This document shows positions 54,380-63,066 of a DNA stretch of 64,000 nucleotides, piece after piece (position 1 is the stretch's first letter; each line of letters begins with the position of its first letter). This DNA is from Enhydrobacter sp. (lineage in GTDB: Bacteria; Pseudomonadota; Alphaproteobacteria; Reyranellales; Reyranellaceae): NCBI RefSeq assembly GCF_030246845.1, contig NZ_CP126889.1, forward strand, positions 1,860,001 through 1,924,000. The letters are read 5' to 3'. Both the position numbers and the translations under genes were made by a program. Under the pieces are notes generated by a model. The model had not been told where the DNA came from, searched no databases, and saw only the letters and a program-made list of their open reading frames with translations.

Positions 54380-55327
54380 TCAGCCGCTGGGCGAGAGGAC
54401 GACCAGCCAGTCGGTGAAGCGGTGGAGGCGGATCGGCAAAGTGCTGGCGATCGTGGCCAAAGCCGCGTCGACCTGGCGCGTGTCGAACACCGCCGTCACC
54501 CTGAGGTCGCGCAACCGCGCATCGGTGAGCAGGATGCGGCCGCCGCGGCACCGTTGCAGGTCGGCGATGACCTCGCCGAGCGGCGCTTCCTGGAACACGA
54601 GACGGTCGCGCCGCCAGGCCTCGACAGCGCGCAGGTCGGCCGGCCGTGCGAGCTCGATCCGATCGGTCGTGTAGCGCACGGTCCGGCCCTGCTCGACGAT
54701 CGTCGGCGGCCCGTCCGCGATCGAGACCGCCACCTTGTGAGCCGATACGGCAACGTCCACCGACCCGTCGCCGAGCTTGACGTCGAACGCGGTGCCCAAC
54801 GCATGCGTGCGGCCAGCGCCGGCCTCGACGACGAACGGCCGACCGGGGTCGGGGAAAACGTCGAAAAAGGCCTCGCCCTCGATCAGGCGCAGATGACGGG
54901 CATTGGCGCTGAACGACACGGCAAGGGCGCTCGCGCCGGCCAGCTCGACCGTCGAGCCGTCCGCCAGCGCGAAGGTCCGCCGCTCGCCCGCCGTGGTCCT
55001 GAAATCGGCCAGGAGATCGGACAGGAGATCGGAGCGCAGGAACAGGACGCCGGCCGGGATCGCGACCGCCCCCACCGCCGCCGCCTGCAGCCAGCGCCGG
55101 CGGGTCCAGGGCCGGGGCACCGGCCGTCGGCTTCTCAGATGCGGCCCGAGGATATCGGCCCGTTGCCAGACCGCCTGCGCGCGCTGCCAGGCCGCCTCGT
55201 GCGCCGGGTCGGCCGTGCGCCATCGGTCGAAGGCACGGCGGTCCCTCTCGTCGGCCGACTTGTCGCGCAACACGACCAGCCAGCGCAGCGCCTCCTCGAT
55301 CAGCAAGTCCCGGGCTCGATCCGACAT
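54380..55327 (-). CDS. FecR-type anti-sigma/signal transducer
   Basis: A 315-residue inner-membrane regulator. The N-terminal cytoplasmic DUF4880 segment has EEALRWLVVLRDKSADERDR and DPAHEAAWQRAQAVW; one span (LQAAAVGAVAIPAGVLFL) crosses the membrane; the periplasmic FecR domain contains LADGSTVELAGAS and GEAFFDVFPDPGRPFVV. It relays binding at the STN receptor to the sigma factor. Its gene sits between those two. Confidence 0.92.
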   Translation of the reverse strand: MSDRARDLLIEEALRWLVVLRDKSADERDRRAFDRWRTADPAHEAAWQRAQAVWQRADILGPHLRSRRPVPRPWTRRRWLQAAAVGAVAIPAGVLFLRSDLLSDLLADFRTTAGERRTFALADGSTVELAGASALAVSFSANARHLRLIEGEAFFDVFPDPGRPFVVEAGAGRTHALGTAFDVKLGDGSVDVAVSAHKVAVSIADGPPTIVEQGRTVRYTTDRIELARPADLRAVEAWRRDRLVFQEAPLGEVIADLQRCRGGRILLTDARLRDLRVTAVFDTRQVDAALATIASTLPIRLHRFTDWLVVLSPSG

Positions 55328-55411
55328 GGTGCTCCACGGCGGTCGGGCCGCCGATCGTGTCTCCTTACCCGTTGGACGCGCGGGAAGCGACCCAGCGTGA
55401 GCCTGTAACGA

Positions 55412-55936
55412 TTATTTGTCGATCGGCGGTTGGTCGTCGGCGGCCATCTCGCGCTCGATCGCCGCCAGGGCCCTGACCATGTGGGTCACCACGGTGTTGC
55501 GGCTGATGCCGAGGCGCCGGCCGATTTCGGCGAGGCTCAGCCCCTCGAACTTGCCCAGCACGAAGACCTCGCGGCAGCGCGGCGACAGGCCCTCGACCAT
55601 CCGCGCGAGCCGCGCGAACTCGCTGCGGTGGAGCACGACGTTTTCCGGCGACGGCTGCCGGTCGGCCACCGCCTCGACGACCTGCGGCGCGGCCTGCAGC
55701 TCGATCCGCTGGCCGACATGGCGCTGGTGATCGATCGCGAGATTGGCGGCGATGGAGAACAGGAAGCCGCGCGGATTGTCGATCGCGGCGGCGTTCTGCG
55801 CGTTGGCCGCGCGCAGCCACGTTTCCTGCGTCAGATCCTCGGCGAGGGTCGCGTTGCTCAGCCGCCGCTGCAGGAAGCGCAGCAGCGCCGAGCGATGCCG
55901 GGCGAAGCTGGACAGCAGGCGGTGATGGTCGGCCAT
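55412..55936 (-). CDS. FecI-type ECF sigma factor
   Basis: A 174-residue extracytoplasmic-function sigma factor. Region 2 is RLSNATLAEDLTQETWLR and PRGFLFSIAANLAIDHQR; region 4 is LSLAEIGRRLGISRNTVVTH. It is the first gene of the fecI-fecR-receptor-PepSY-small protein operon and lies 36 bases from a Fur box, so iron limitation should turn on the whole system. Confidence 0.93.
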   Translation of the reverse strand: MADHHRLLSSFARHRSALLRFLQRRLSNATLAEDLTQETWLRAANAQNAAAIDNPRGFLFSIAANLAIDHQRHVGQRIELQAAPQVVEAVADRQPSPENVVLHRSEFARLARMVEGLSPRCREVFVLGKFEGLSLAEIGRRLGISRNTVVTHMVRALAAIEREMAADDQPPIDK

Positions 55937-55972
55937 GGGCTCCCGTCGGTCGATGCCATGGCTGTAGCGATA

Positions 55973-55989
55973 TTGAGAATGATTCGCAA
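55973..55989 (-). promoter_or_regulatory. Fur box upstream of fecI
   Basis: TTGAGAATGATTCGCAA is close to the Fur consensus in its 7-1-7 form (TGAGAAT-G-ATTCGCA, one mismatch from a perfect dyad). It is in an AT-rich patch between fecI and the gene that ends at 55995, 36 bases upstream of the fecI ATG. Confidence 0.75.
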
Positions 55990-55994
55990 GTCAG

Positions 55995-56969
55995 TTACGA
56001 TTCGAGGAGCGCGGCCACCTGGCGGTCGATGAAGGCGGCATCCTCTGGATTGTCGCGCGGATTGCCGGCGCGATGGCCCCAGATCGAGGGGATCTCGACC
56101 AGGCGCGCGTCCCTGAGATGCGGCAGCTCGGCGCGATTGTCGTCGGTCTGGAAATAGAGGTCGGTCGCCGACGGCATCAGCAGCACGCGCGCCTTGATGC
56201 CGGCCAGCGCCGTCCGAAGGTCGCCGCGATAGAGCTCGTTGGCCGAGATGTCGGAATGCTGCCAAGTCCGGAGCTGGGCCAGCAGGTCGTGCAGGTTGCG
56301 CCGCAGGAAGCCCGCTTCCCACGAGCGCACCAGGAAGTCCTCGAGATCGCGGAAGCCAAGCCCGCGCCACAGCTCGCGGCGGTAGAAGGTCTGGCTCAGC
56401 GCCCAGCCGGCATAGATGCGGCCCATGGCGCGCAGCCCCTGCTCGGGCGTCGCGGCCGCCTGCAAGGTGGCGCGGATGCCTTCGAGGAAGACGAAGTTGT
56501 GCGGTGCCGTCCTGGCCGAGCCGCAGTTCACGACGATGCGCTCGACCGCGTCGCCGAACAGCGCCGCCCAGTGATAGGCCTGCTGCGCGCCCATCGACCA
56601 GCCATAGACCAGCTTCACGCGCTCGACGCCGAACACCTCCGCCAGCAGTCGGCGCTGCTGCATCACGTTGTCGTAGGTGGTGACCTCGGGGAAGCCGCCC
56701 GGCGTGTTGGAGGGCGAGCTCGAGAGCCCGTTGGTGAACATGTTGGGGATGACGACGAAGTAGCGGCTTGGATCGAGCGCGTGCTCGGGCGACACCAGCC
56801 ACTCGATGTCGGTGTGGTGCGCCGAATAGCTGGTCGGATAGACGATGACGTTGTCGCGCCTGGCCGACAGCGTACCGAAGGTCTTGTAGACGATGCGCGC
56901 GTCCCTGAGCGTCCCGCCGCGCTGCAGGGCGACGTCGCCGCACGCGAAGATGCCTTCTTCAGCTCTCAT
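55995..56969 (-). CDS. MetX-like alpha/beta hydrolase (homoserine acyltransferase family)
   Basis: A 324-residue protein of the MetX family. Seen are ARIVYKTFGTLSARRDNVIV, PNMFTNGLSSSPSNT, the nucleophile elbow VYGWSMGAQQAYHWA and the late acid and His in PSATDLYFQTDDNR and IWGHRAGNP. It is shorter than true homoserine O-acetyltransferases (about 380 residues) and the elbow is GWSMGA where MetX has GGSMGG, so it may be a related hydrolase with another substrate. It ends just upstream of the Fur box. Confidence 0.75.
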   Translation of the reverse strand: MRAEEGIFACGDVALQRGGTLRDARIVYKTFGTLSARRDNVIVYPTSYSAHHTDIEWLVSPEHALDPSRYFVVIPNMFTNGLSSSPSNTPGGFPEVTTYDNVMQQRRLLAEVFGVERVKLVYGWSMGAQQAYHWAALFGDAVERIVVNCGSARTAPHNFVFLEGIRATLQAAATPEQGLRAMGRIYAGWALSQTFYRRELWRGLGFRDLEDFLVRSWEAGFLRRNLHDLLAQLRTWQHSDISANELYRGDLRTALAGIKARVLLMPSATDLYFQTDDNRAELPHLRDARLVEIPSIWGHRAGNPRDNPEDAAFIDRQVAALLES

Positions 56970-56987
56970 AGGAGCGCGCCCAACCCC

Positions 56988-57068
56988 TTCGGTGTCATCC
57001 CGAGCCGAAGGCGAGGGATCTTTTGCGACGCCGAAGGATCCCTCGCGTGCGCTCGGGATGACACCGAA
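56988..57068. repeat. Palindromic dispersed repeat, family B copy 3
   Basis: Opens TTCGGTGTCATCCCGAGCC, closes GCGCTCGGGATGACACCGAA; the inner parts AGGGATCTTT and AAGGATCCCTC face each other. This is the most symmetric of the four copies. It fills the gap between the MetX-like gene and the PPOX flavoprotein gene. Confidence 0.85.
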
Positions 57069-57084
57069 CTTGTAATAGCCGCCA

Positions 57085-57750
57085 CTACTTCATCGGCTCC
57101 CACAGCGACTCGCGGTAGGCGCGCTCGACGCGCGCCTCGCCGCTCGCCTTGTCGGCCTCGCTCAGGCCGAGCTGGTCGCCGATGATGCGGGCGATCGAGG
57201 GGAAGGCGCCCTTGGGTTGGGCGTACTCGCCGCTCCAGAGCTTGGCGCGCAGCAGCGCCTTGGCGCAGTGGAGATAGGCCTGGCGCACCGACACCACGAT
57301 GGCGCATCGGGGCGCCTTGCCCTGCACCGCCATCGAGGCCAGCAGCTCGGGATCGACCGAGAGCCGGGCGGTGCCGGCGAGCCGCACCGTCTCGTTCACG
57401 CCCGGCAGCAGGAAGATCAGCGCGATCTCCGGGTTCGCCAGCAGGTTCCCGAGCGAATCGAGCCGGTTGTTGCCCGGCCGGTCGGGGATGGCGACGGTCT
57501 TCTCGTCCAGCACCTTGAACGAGCCCGGCGGGTCGCCGCGCGGCGTCACGTCCTCGCGGCCCTCGGCGTCGGACGTGGCGAGGAAGCAGATCGGCGACAG
57601 CTCGATATAGCGGCGGATGTGCGGGTCGATGCGGCCGATGTCCTTCTTTTCCGCCAGCGCGCTTACCGGCGGATAGGAGGCGACCAGCGCCCGGGCCTCC
57701 TCGGGGCCGAGCAGCGCGGGCACGAAAGAAGGAGAAAGAGCGTCCGGCAT
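57085..57750 (-). CDS. FMN-dependent PPOX-type flavoprotein (MSMEG_1061 family)
   Basis: A 221-residue member of the pyridoxamine-phosphate-oxidase-like split-barrel family. Seen are DPHIRRYIELSPICFLATSD, the flavin-binding GREDVTPRGDPPGSFKVLD, and IPDRPGNNRLDSLGNLLANP, phrases characteristic of this subfamily. Members bind FMN; the substrate is unknown. It lies upstream of the MetX-like gene on the same strand, separated by a repeat. Confidence 0.85.
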   Translation of the reverse strand: MPDALSPSFVPALLGPEEARALVASYPPVSALAEKKDIGRIDPHIRRYIELSPICFLATSDAEGREDVTPRGDPPGSFKVLDEKTVAIPDRPGNNRLDSLGNLLANPEIALIFLLPGVNETVRLAGTARLSVDPELLASMAVQGKAPRCAIVVSVRQAYLHCAKALLRAKLWSGEYAQPKGAFPSIARIIGDQLGLSEADKASGEARVERAYRESLWEPMK

Positions 57751-57860
57751 GAAGGTTCCCTCCCGACTTGGTCAAAAGCGTACCATGGGGTGCGACGAAA
57801 CGGGCAACTCCTGTCGCGGGCCGGCGTTGGGACACGAGAGCCCGAACGAGGAGAGCCCCC

Positions 57861-58160
57861 ATGTCCGACTATAACAATCGCGACCCCTACGACCCCTACA
57901 ATAATTCCCGCTTCGAGCCCGTCGACAACGGCCGCGGCCCCTACATCCTGCTCGCCATCCTGGTGGCGATCGGCGTGATCGGCGGCCTGCTCTACTTCAA
58001 CCACAATCCGGCGACCGACCAGCAGGCCAACGCGCCCGCCGAGACCCACGCGCCGGCGCCGGCCAGCCCGACGCCGATGCCCGCCACGCCGGGCGGCGCG
58101 GCCAATCCGGCGAATCCGACGGCGCCGGCCGCCCCGACCACGCCGGGCGGCACGCGCTGA
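57861..58160 (+). CDS. Small single-span membrane protein with Pro/Ala tail
   Basis: A 99-residue protein: a polar Asn/Tyr-rich N-terminus (MSDYNNRDPYDPYNNSRF), one span (YILLAILVAIGVIGGLLYF) and a 50-residue tail of Pro, Ala, Thr and Gly, which would lie outside the membrane. GAGGAG precedes the ATG. No known family; similar short proteins are common in alphaproteobacteria. Confidence 0.7.
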   Translation: MSDYNNRDPYDPYNNSRFEPVDNGRGPYILLAILVAIGVIGGLLYFNHNPATDQQANAPAETHAPAPASPTPMPATPGGAANPANPTAPAAPTTPGGTR

Positions 58161-58183
58161 CGACGGCGCGCGGGCAGAAAAAA

Positions 58184-58214
58184 GGCCCGACCGCAGGTAT
58201 GCAGCGGTCGGGCC
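58184..58214 (-). terminator. Strong hairpin with T-run on the minus strand
   Basis: GGCCCGACCGC pairs perfectly with GCGGTCGGGCC around a nine-base loop. On the minus strand it runs into six T residues, a good terminator. The nearest minus-strand gene ends at 58533, so it would end a long 3' tail or a small RNA. On the plus strand it follows the 99-residue gene by 23 bases, but the T-run there is weak. Confidence 0.65.
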
Positions 58215-58467
58215 GAGAGGCCTTTGTACTGTACGTCCCGTTCCTAGCACGGCCGGCTGTGAACAGAGCCATGCGGCCGTGCAAGGCAGGGATGCAATCG
58301 AACTGTCATCGATCCGCCGACTGGCCGTAGCCCTTTGCGACGAGCGCGTTCCACCCGAATCCGGACGGCCGACGAAAATACCCCATCGGCCGCACGGGGT
58401 GGGACAGCCCCGATGCCGGAAGGCATCGGGGTCTTCGCTTGCGCTGTCCTCGAACCACAGAGAAGTC
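58215..58467. other. Gap without a gene, with two more hairpins
   Basis: From 58161 to 58532 no convincing gene is seen. Besides the hairpin at 58184, CCCC/GGGG arms at 58381-58399 and a perfect 10-bp stem with GGAA loop at 58408-58431 (CCCCGATGCC/GGCATCGGGG) follow each other closely. They may belong to a structured RNA or be terminators; no known RNA family was recognised. Confidence 0.4.
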
Positions 58468-58525
58468 GTGTCATCCCGAGCGCCGTGAGGGATCTTTTCC
58501 CTCGGTCTTTCGGCTCCGGATGACG
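58468..58525. repeat. Dispersed repeat, family B copy 4 (degenerate)
   Basis: The left arm GTGTCATCCCGAGCGCCGTG is well kept, with AGGGATCTTTT after it; the right arm is eroded to CGGCTCCGGATGACG. It lies just downstream of the truncated NTF2-like gene. Confidence 0.7.
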
Positions 58526-58532
58526 CTGTCCC

Positions 58533-58841
58533 TTAGGCCGCCGGCATCCTGTCGATGAAGCCCACGATCGAGGCGAGCTTACCCTCGGGCGAAAGCGTGC
58601 CGAAATCCACGCCCTCGACCACCGCCGGCCCGTCGACCGGTCCCAGCGACCACGAGAAGCGCACGGCATCGTTGTGGCAATCGACTTTGGAAGTCCGCTT
58701 CAGCACGAAGCCCGGGAAGCGGGCCTGGACGGCCGCCAGCATGGCGTCGATCTCGCCGTGCCCGCTGCTCCCCATCAGCGGATCGCGATAGCGCCCCGAC
58801 GCCGCCCACGCCCGCGCGATCGCCGCCCGCCGGCGCGCAGG
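58533..58841 (-). pseudogene. NTF2-like (SnoaL-type) gene, 5'-truncated
   Basis: The frame from 58775 to the stop encodes 80 residues (GEIDAMLAAVQARFPGFV to FIDRMPAA), but similarity to the NTF2-like family clearly continues upstream without a start: PARRRAAIARAW and SGRYRDPLMGSSG are readable in the same frame up to about 58841. Beyond that the sequence becomes a different gene on the other strand. The first 20-25 residues of the original protein are therefore missing. An ATG at 58775 could still give a shortened product. Confidence 0.7.
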
Positions 58842-59509
58842 ACCGCATCCACTTCGTCCATGTCGCGCGCGAGGACGGCCGCGACCGGCCGTTCGATCCC
58901 GCGTCCGACATGCCGAGGCTGGTGCGCGCGGCGCAGGGCCTGCCGGACCTCAGGCTCCTGATCCTCGATCCCGTCGTGTCGGCGGTCACCGGCGACAGCC
59001 ACAAGAACAGCGAGACCCGGCGCGGGCTGCAGCCGGTGGTCGACTTCGCCCAGAAGCTCGACTGCGCGGTGCTGGGCATCACGCACCTCGCCAAGAACTC
59101 GGGCGGCCGCGAGCCGCTCGACCGCGTCGCCGGCAGCCTCGCCTTCGGCGCTGTGGCGCGCATGGTGCTGGCCACCGTGAAGCCCGCCCGGCAGGACGCG
59201 CCGCGCCGCCTGGTGCGCGCCAAGTCCAACCTCGGCCCCGACACCGGCGGCTTCGAATACACGCTGGCGCTCGCGCCCGTGCCGGGCCACGCGCTCTGCG
59301 CCCAGCGCATCGACTGGGGCCAGCCGCTCGACGGCACCGCGCGCGAGCTGATGGCGGTCGAGAAGCCCGACGCCGGCCCGAGCGCCGTCGACGAGGCGGA
59401 GACGTTCCTGCGCGAGGCGCTGCGCGAGGGGCCGATGGCGACGCGGGACTTGAAGGAGGCGGCCGAAGCCAATGGCTACGGCTGGCGCTGCGTCGAGCGC
59501 GCTGTTTGA
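58829..59509 (+). pseudogene. RepA-like AAA ATPase, N-terminally truncated remnant
   Basis: Readable from about 58829 (AGAQDRIHFV) without a start. It contains LRLLILDPVVSAVTGDSHKN (Walker B), AVLGITHLAKNSGG and RVAGSLAFGAVARMVLATVK, the C-terminal half of a RepA/RecA-like helicase ATPase of plasmids and phages. The Walker A half is absent. The 3' end stops at 59509; a shifted frame may continue to the IS boundary. The first ATG in frame is at 58910. It is a remnant of a mobile element. Confidence 0.75.
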
Positions 59510-59540
59510 TGGCGCCGTAGCGAGGGAGCGGCCTTGCGGG

Positions 59541-60840
59541 GGTCACCGGCGATTTCCGGTTAGGGTTGGGTTGCGAGCTCCAACCTGCACGCGAGGAACC
59601 ACCGATGACCGAAGAGATGATGGACCTGCGTTCGCTTGTCGAGAAGGCCCCTGACGCTGACGTTCTGCGCGAGATGATCGCCTTTGCTGCCGAGCGCCTG
59701 ATGGAGATCGAGGTCGGTGCGCTGACCGGCGCCGCCCATGGCGAGAAGAGCGCCACGCGACTGGCCCAGCGCAACGGCTATCGCGACCGGGATTGGGAGA
59801 CGCGGGCCGGCACGGTGGAGCTGCGCATCCCCAAGCTGCGCCGCGGCAGCTACTTCCCCAGCTTCCTCGAGCCGCGCCGCATGGCCGAGAAGGCCCTGAC
59901 CGCGGTGATCCAGGAGGCCTACATCCAAGGCGTCTCCACCCGATCGGTCGACGACCTGGTCAAGGCCTTGGGCATGAGCGGCATCTCCAAGAGCCAGGTC
60001 AGCCGGCTGTGCGAGGAGATCGACCAGCGGGTGAAGGCCTTCCTCGACCGGCCGATCGAGGGCGACTGGCCCTATCTGTGGATCGACGCCACCTACGTGA
60101 AGGTGCGCCAGGCCGGCCGCATCGTCTCGGTCGCCGTCATCGTCGCCGTCGGCGTCAACGCCGACGGCCGGCGCGAGGTGCTGGGCATGGATATCGGCCC
60201 GTCCGAAGCCGAGACCTTCTGGACGGCGTTCCTCAGGAAGCTGACGCGCCGCGGCTTGCGCGGCGTCAAGCTGGTCATCTCCGACGCCCATGAAGGTATC
60301 AAGGCAGCGATCTCCAAGATCCTCACCGCCACCTGGCAGCGCTGCCGCGTCCACTTCATGCGCAACGCCTTGGCGCATGCCGGCCGAAGCGGACGCCGCG
60401 TGGTCTCGGCCTTCATCGCCACCGCCTTCGCCCAGGACGATGCCGAGCAGGCGCGTGCGCAGTGGCGGCGTGTCGCCGATCAGCTCCGACCCAAGGTCCC
60501 CAAGCTGGCTACCCTGATGGACGAGGCAGAGCCCGATGTGCTCGCCTACATGAGCTTCCCGGCACAGCACCGGGTCAAGCTGCACTCGATCAACCCCCTG
60601 GAGCGCCTCAACGGCGAGATCAAGCGCCGCACCGAGGTCGTCGGCATCTTCCCCAATGAAGCGGCCATCGTTCGACTCGTCGGGGCCATCCTGCTCGAGC
60701 AGAACGACGAGTGGGCCGTCCAGCGCTCCCGCTACATCACGCTGGAAAGCATCGCCCCCGTAAGCGATGATCCTCTCGTCGGGCTGCCTGCTGTGGCTGC
60801 CTGATCGATCCGGCTCACGCCGAAGATCGCTGTGCTGACT
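59541..60840 (+). mobile_element. IS256-family insertion sequence
   Basis: An element of about 1.3 kb with one transposase gene. Imperfect terminal inverted repeats are suggested by GGTCACCGGCGATTTCCGG at 59541 and the complement of 60820-60840 (AGTCAGCACAGCGATCTTCGG). The ends are estimated by eye and may be off by several bases. No target duplication is seen: the left flank is the ATPase remnant and the right flank a different broken gene, so flanking DNA was probably lost after insertion. Confidence 0.7.
59605..60804 (+). CDS. IS256-family transposase
   Basis: A 399-residue DDE transposase, full length for the family. The catalytic residues are in [10 protein letters not shown] (Asp), [14 protein letters not shown] (Asp) and [19 protein letters not shown] (Glu). 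The N-terminal part has [19 protein letters not shown], typical of the group. GAGGAA precedes the ATG at 59605. The frame is undamaged, so the element may still be active. Confidence 0.93.
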   Translation: MTEEMMDLRSLVEKAPDADVLREMIAFAAERLMEIEVGALTGAAHGEKSATRLAQRNGYRDRDWETRAGTVELRIPKLRRGSYFPSFLEPRRMAEKALTAVIQEAYIQGVSTRSVDDLVKALGMSGISKSQVSRLCEEIDQRVKAFLDRPIEGDWPYLWIDATYVKVRQAGRIVSVAVIVAVGVNADGRREVLGMDIGPSEAETFWTAFLRKLTRRGLRGVKLVISDAHEGIKAAISKILTATWQRCRVHFMRNALAHAGRSGRRVVSAFIATAFAQDDAEQARAQWRRVADQLRPKVPKLATLMDEAEPDVLAYMSFPAQHRVKLHSINPLERLNGEIKRRTEVVGIFPNEAAIVRLVGAILLEQNDEWAVQRSRYITLESIAPVSDDPLVGLPAVAA

Positions 60841-60841
60841 C

Positions 60842-63012
60842 AGCGCCAGCTACACCACGTCTCGGGGCACGATCGAAGGCTTTGTCCGTGTCCTCTTTGT
60901 CGCTCACCGAGAGGAAATTCTCAATCAAGCTATCGCGACTTTCCGGCGAGTTCGTCCAGGGGCTCGGTTCGGTCGGTATACTGGAGACGAAAAAGACCCC
61001 TCCGCCGACGTTCTGTTCGCGTCGATTCAGACGCTTGGCCGAACCAAACACCTTCGGAACTTTCCACCGGATTGGTTCGACTACATCGTCGTAGACGAGT
61101 TTCATCATGCTGCGGCGCCGACATACCGGACGCTAATCGAGCACTTTACTCCTCGGTTCCTTCTTGGCCTGACAGCAACGCCGGAACGCACCGATGGGGG
61201 CGATCTGCTGGGCCTTTGCCAAGAAAACCTCGTCTTTCGCTGCGATATGTTGAAGGAATTACGGAGGGGCTGCTTTCCCCCTTTCGCTATCTGGGCATTC
61301 CCGACGAGGTCGACTATACGCAAATACCCTGGCGATCGACCGCTTTCGACGAAGAAGCACTGACGCAGGCTCTAGCCACACAGCAGCGAGCACAAAACGC
61401 ATTCGAACAGCACCAGAAGCACGGTGGCCGGAAGTCGATCGGCTTCTGCTGCTCCATCGCGCATGCAGACTTCATGGCGCAGTTCTTCAATGAACGTGGC
61501 GTTCGTGCGGCCGCCATTCACTCTGGCCCGACATCCGCACCGCGGGTAACGTCGTTGGAGCAATTGCAAACTGGCCAACTTGATATCGTGTTTGCCGTGG
61601 ACATCCTAAACGAGGGTGTCGACTTGCCGGAAATAGACACCGTTCTCATGCTGCGCCCAACAGAGTCGGTCATAGTATGGTTGCAGCAGTTTGGGCGAGG
61701 ATTGCGCATCTCTGGTGGTAAGGACCGACTTAACGTCGTCGACTACATCGGAAATCATAGAATCTTCCTGACCAAGGCCAGAGCGCTCTTGCGTCTGGGC
61801 GAAGGCGATCGGTCGCTGGCTCTTGCCCTCGAAGCAATTGGAAGCGGCCAGTTCAAGTTTCCGCCAGGCTGCGAGGTGACATACGAACTCAAAGCCCTTG
61901 ACCTGCTGCAGCAGCTCTTGCGACGGACAGACCACGGAGACGCGCTGGAGGGATTCTATGTGGATTTCAGGCAGCGGCACGGCGCGCGCCCAACCGCTCT
62001 TGAAACATTCCATGCTGGCTTCGACCTTCGCGCTACCGGCCATGGCGGTTGGTTTGGTTTCGTTGAGCATATGGGAGACCTTGATGGCGAAGCGGCGGAA
62101 GCGTTCCGTCGCTATCGAGCATTCTTGACCACGTTAGCAACCACGCCGATGACCAAGAGCTACAAGATGCTCTTGCTCAAGGCGATGATCGAAGAGAACG
62201 TCCTGCCTGGGCGCATCGCGCTTGATCCGCTTGCAAGCCGATTTGCGAACATCGCCGCTCGAAATCCGCGGTTCCGCCACGACGTAACGGTGTCTTTGGA
62301 CAACCTTGACGACCTAAAGCGACTGCTCGTTCAAAATCCAATTGGGGCTTGGATTGGGGGCAGGGGCACCGGCGGAACATCATACTTCGATTTTCATGAC
62401 AATGAATTCGGAACGTCATTCTCAGTGTCCGAGCCATTGGTGCCTGCCTTTCAGAAGCTCGTCTCGGAACTTCTGGAGGTGCGTATCGCCCAATATCTAG
62501 GCCGCAATCCTTCTGACCCGATTCCGACGGAAGAGATCGACGAGGCCTTGCCGGACCAAAGCGGCCCTGAACTTTGGAAAGAATATGCACGTGCCGAAAT
62601 ACCCGCGCTTTTCGGGGCTTCATTCAACCGCGGTAGTTGGAATGCTGGCATGGTGCTTACCGGTCGTAATCTGCTTCTCTTGATTACCTTGAAGAAGGGA
62701 AACCTAGCTGCCGGCAATCAGTACGAGGATCACTTCATCGACCCGCAGACTTTCCAGTGGCAAACACAATCCCAGACGACCCGGACATCGAGGCATGGTC
62801 GAATCATAAGCGGAGTGGAGGCAGGCCATCACGTTCATCTATTTGTGAGACCTTCTAAACTTCGCTCGTCTACTGCTGCACCGTTCATCTATTGCGGTCA
62901 GATCGGATTCGCCAAGTGGGAAGGCGAAAAGCCGATTACAGTGACCAGCCGACTCCCGCAGGCTGTGCCGAATTACTTACGTCGAGCTCTCAGAATAGCA
63001 CCGACGCAATAA
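60842..63012 (+). pseudogene. SF2 helicase with DUF3427 domain, truncated and frameshifted
   Basis: Helicase motifs are readable in one frame (60842-61245): RVLFVAHREEILNQ, ADVLFASIQTLGR, YIVVDEFHHAAAPTYR and LLGLTATPERTDG. From about 61252 the protein continues in another frame: GITEGLLSPFRYLGIPDEVD, then FAVDILNEGVDLPEIDTVL, QQFGRGLRISGGKDRL (motif VI) and a C-terminal DUF3427 domain to 63012. One lost base near 61247 explains the shift. The N-terminus with the ATP-binding loop is missing, cut at the IS end. Intact relatives often have a PLD-type nuclease domain first and occur in defence regions. Codon use is visibly less GC-rich than in the neighbouring genes, suggesting transfer. Confidence 0.8.
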
Positions 63013-63066
63013 ACCATCACAATCGGAGACTTGTTCACCGGGGTGAAAAATTGGCGACAAGCCGGG

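Noticed and set aside
54282..55337. Upstream extension of the TonB receptor frame to 1174 residues
   Set aside because: The added part is another frame of fecR on the same strand, with Arg/Gly-rich noise and no signal peptide; the true signal is at 54281.
59472..59654. Short plus-strand frame spanning the end of the ATPase remnant and the IS left end
   Set aside because: It joins a shifted tail of the remnant ([12 protein letters not shown]) to IS sequence; not a gene in its own right.
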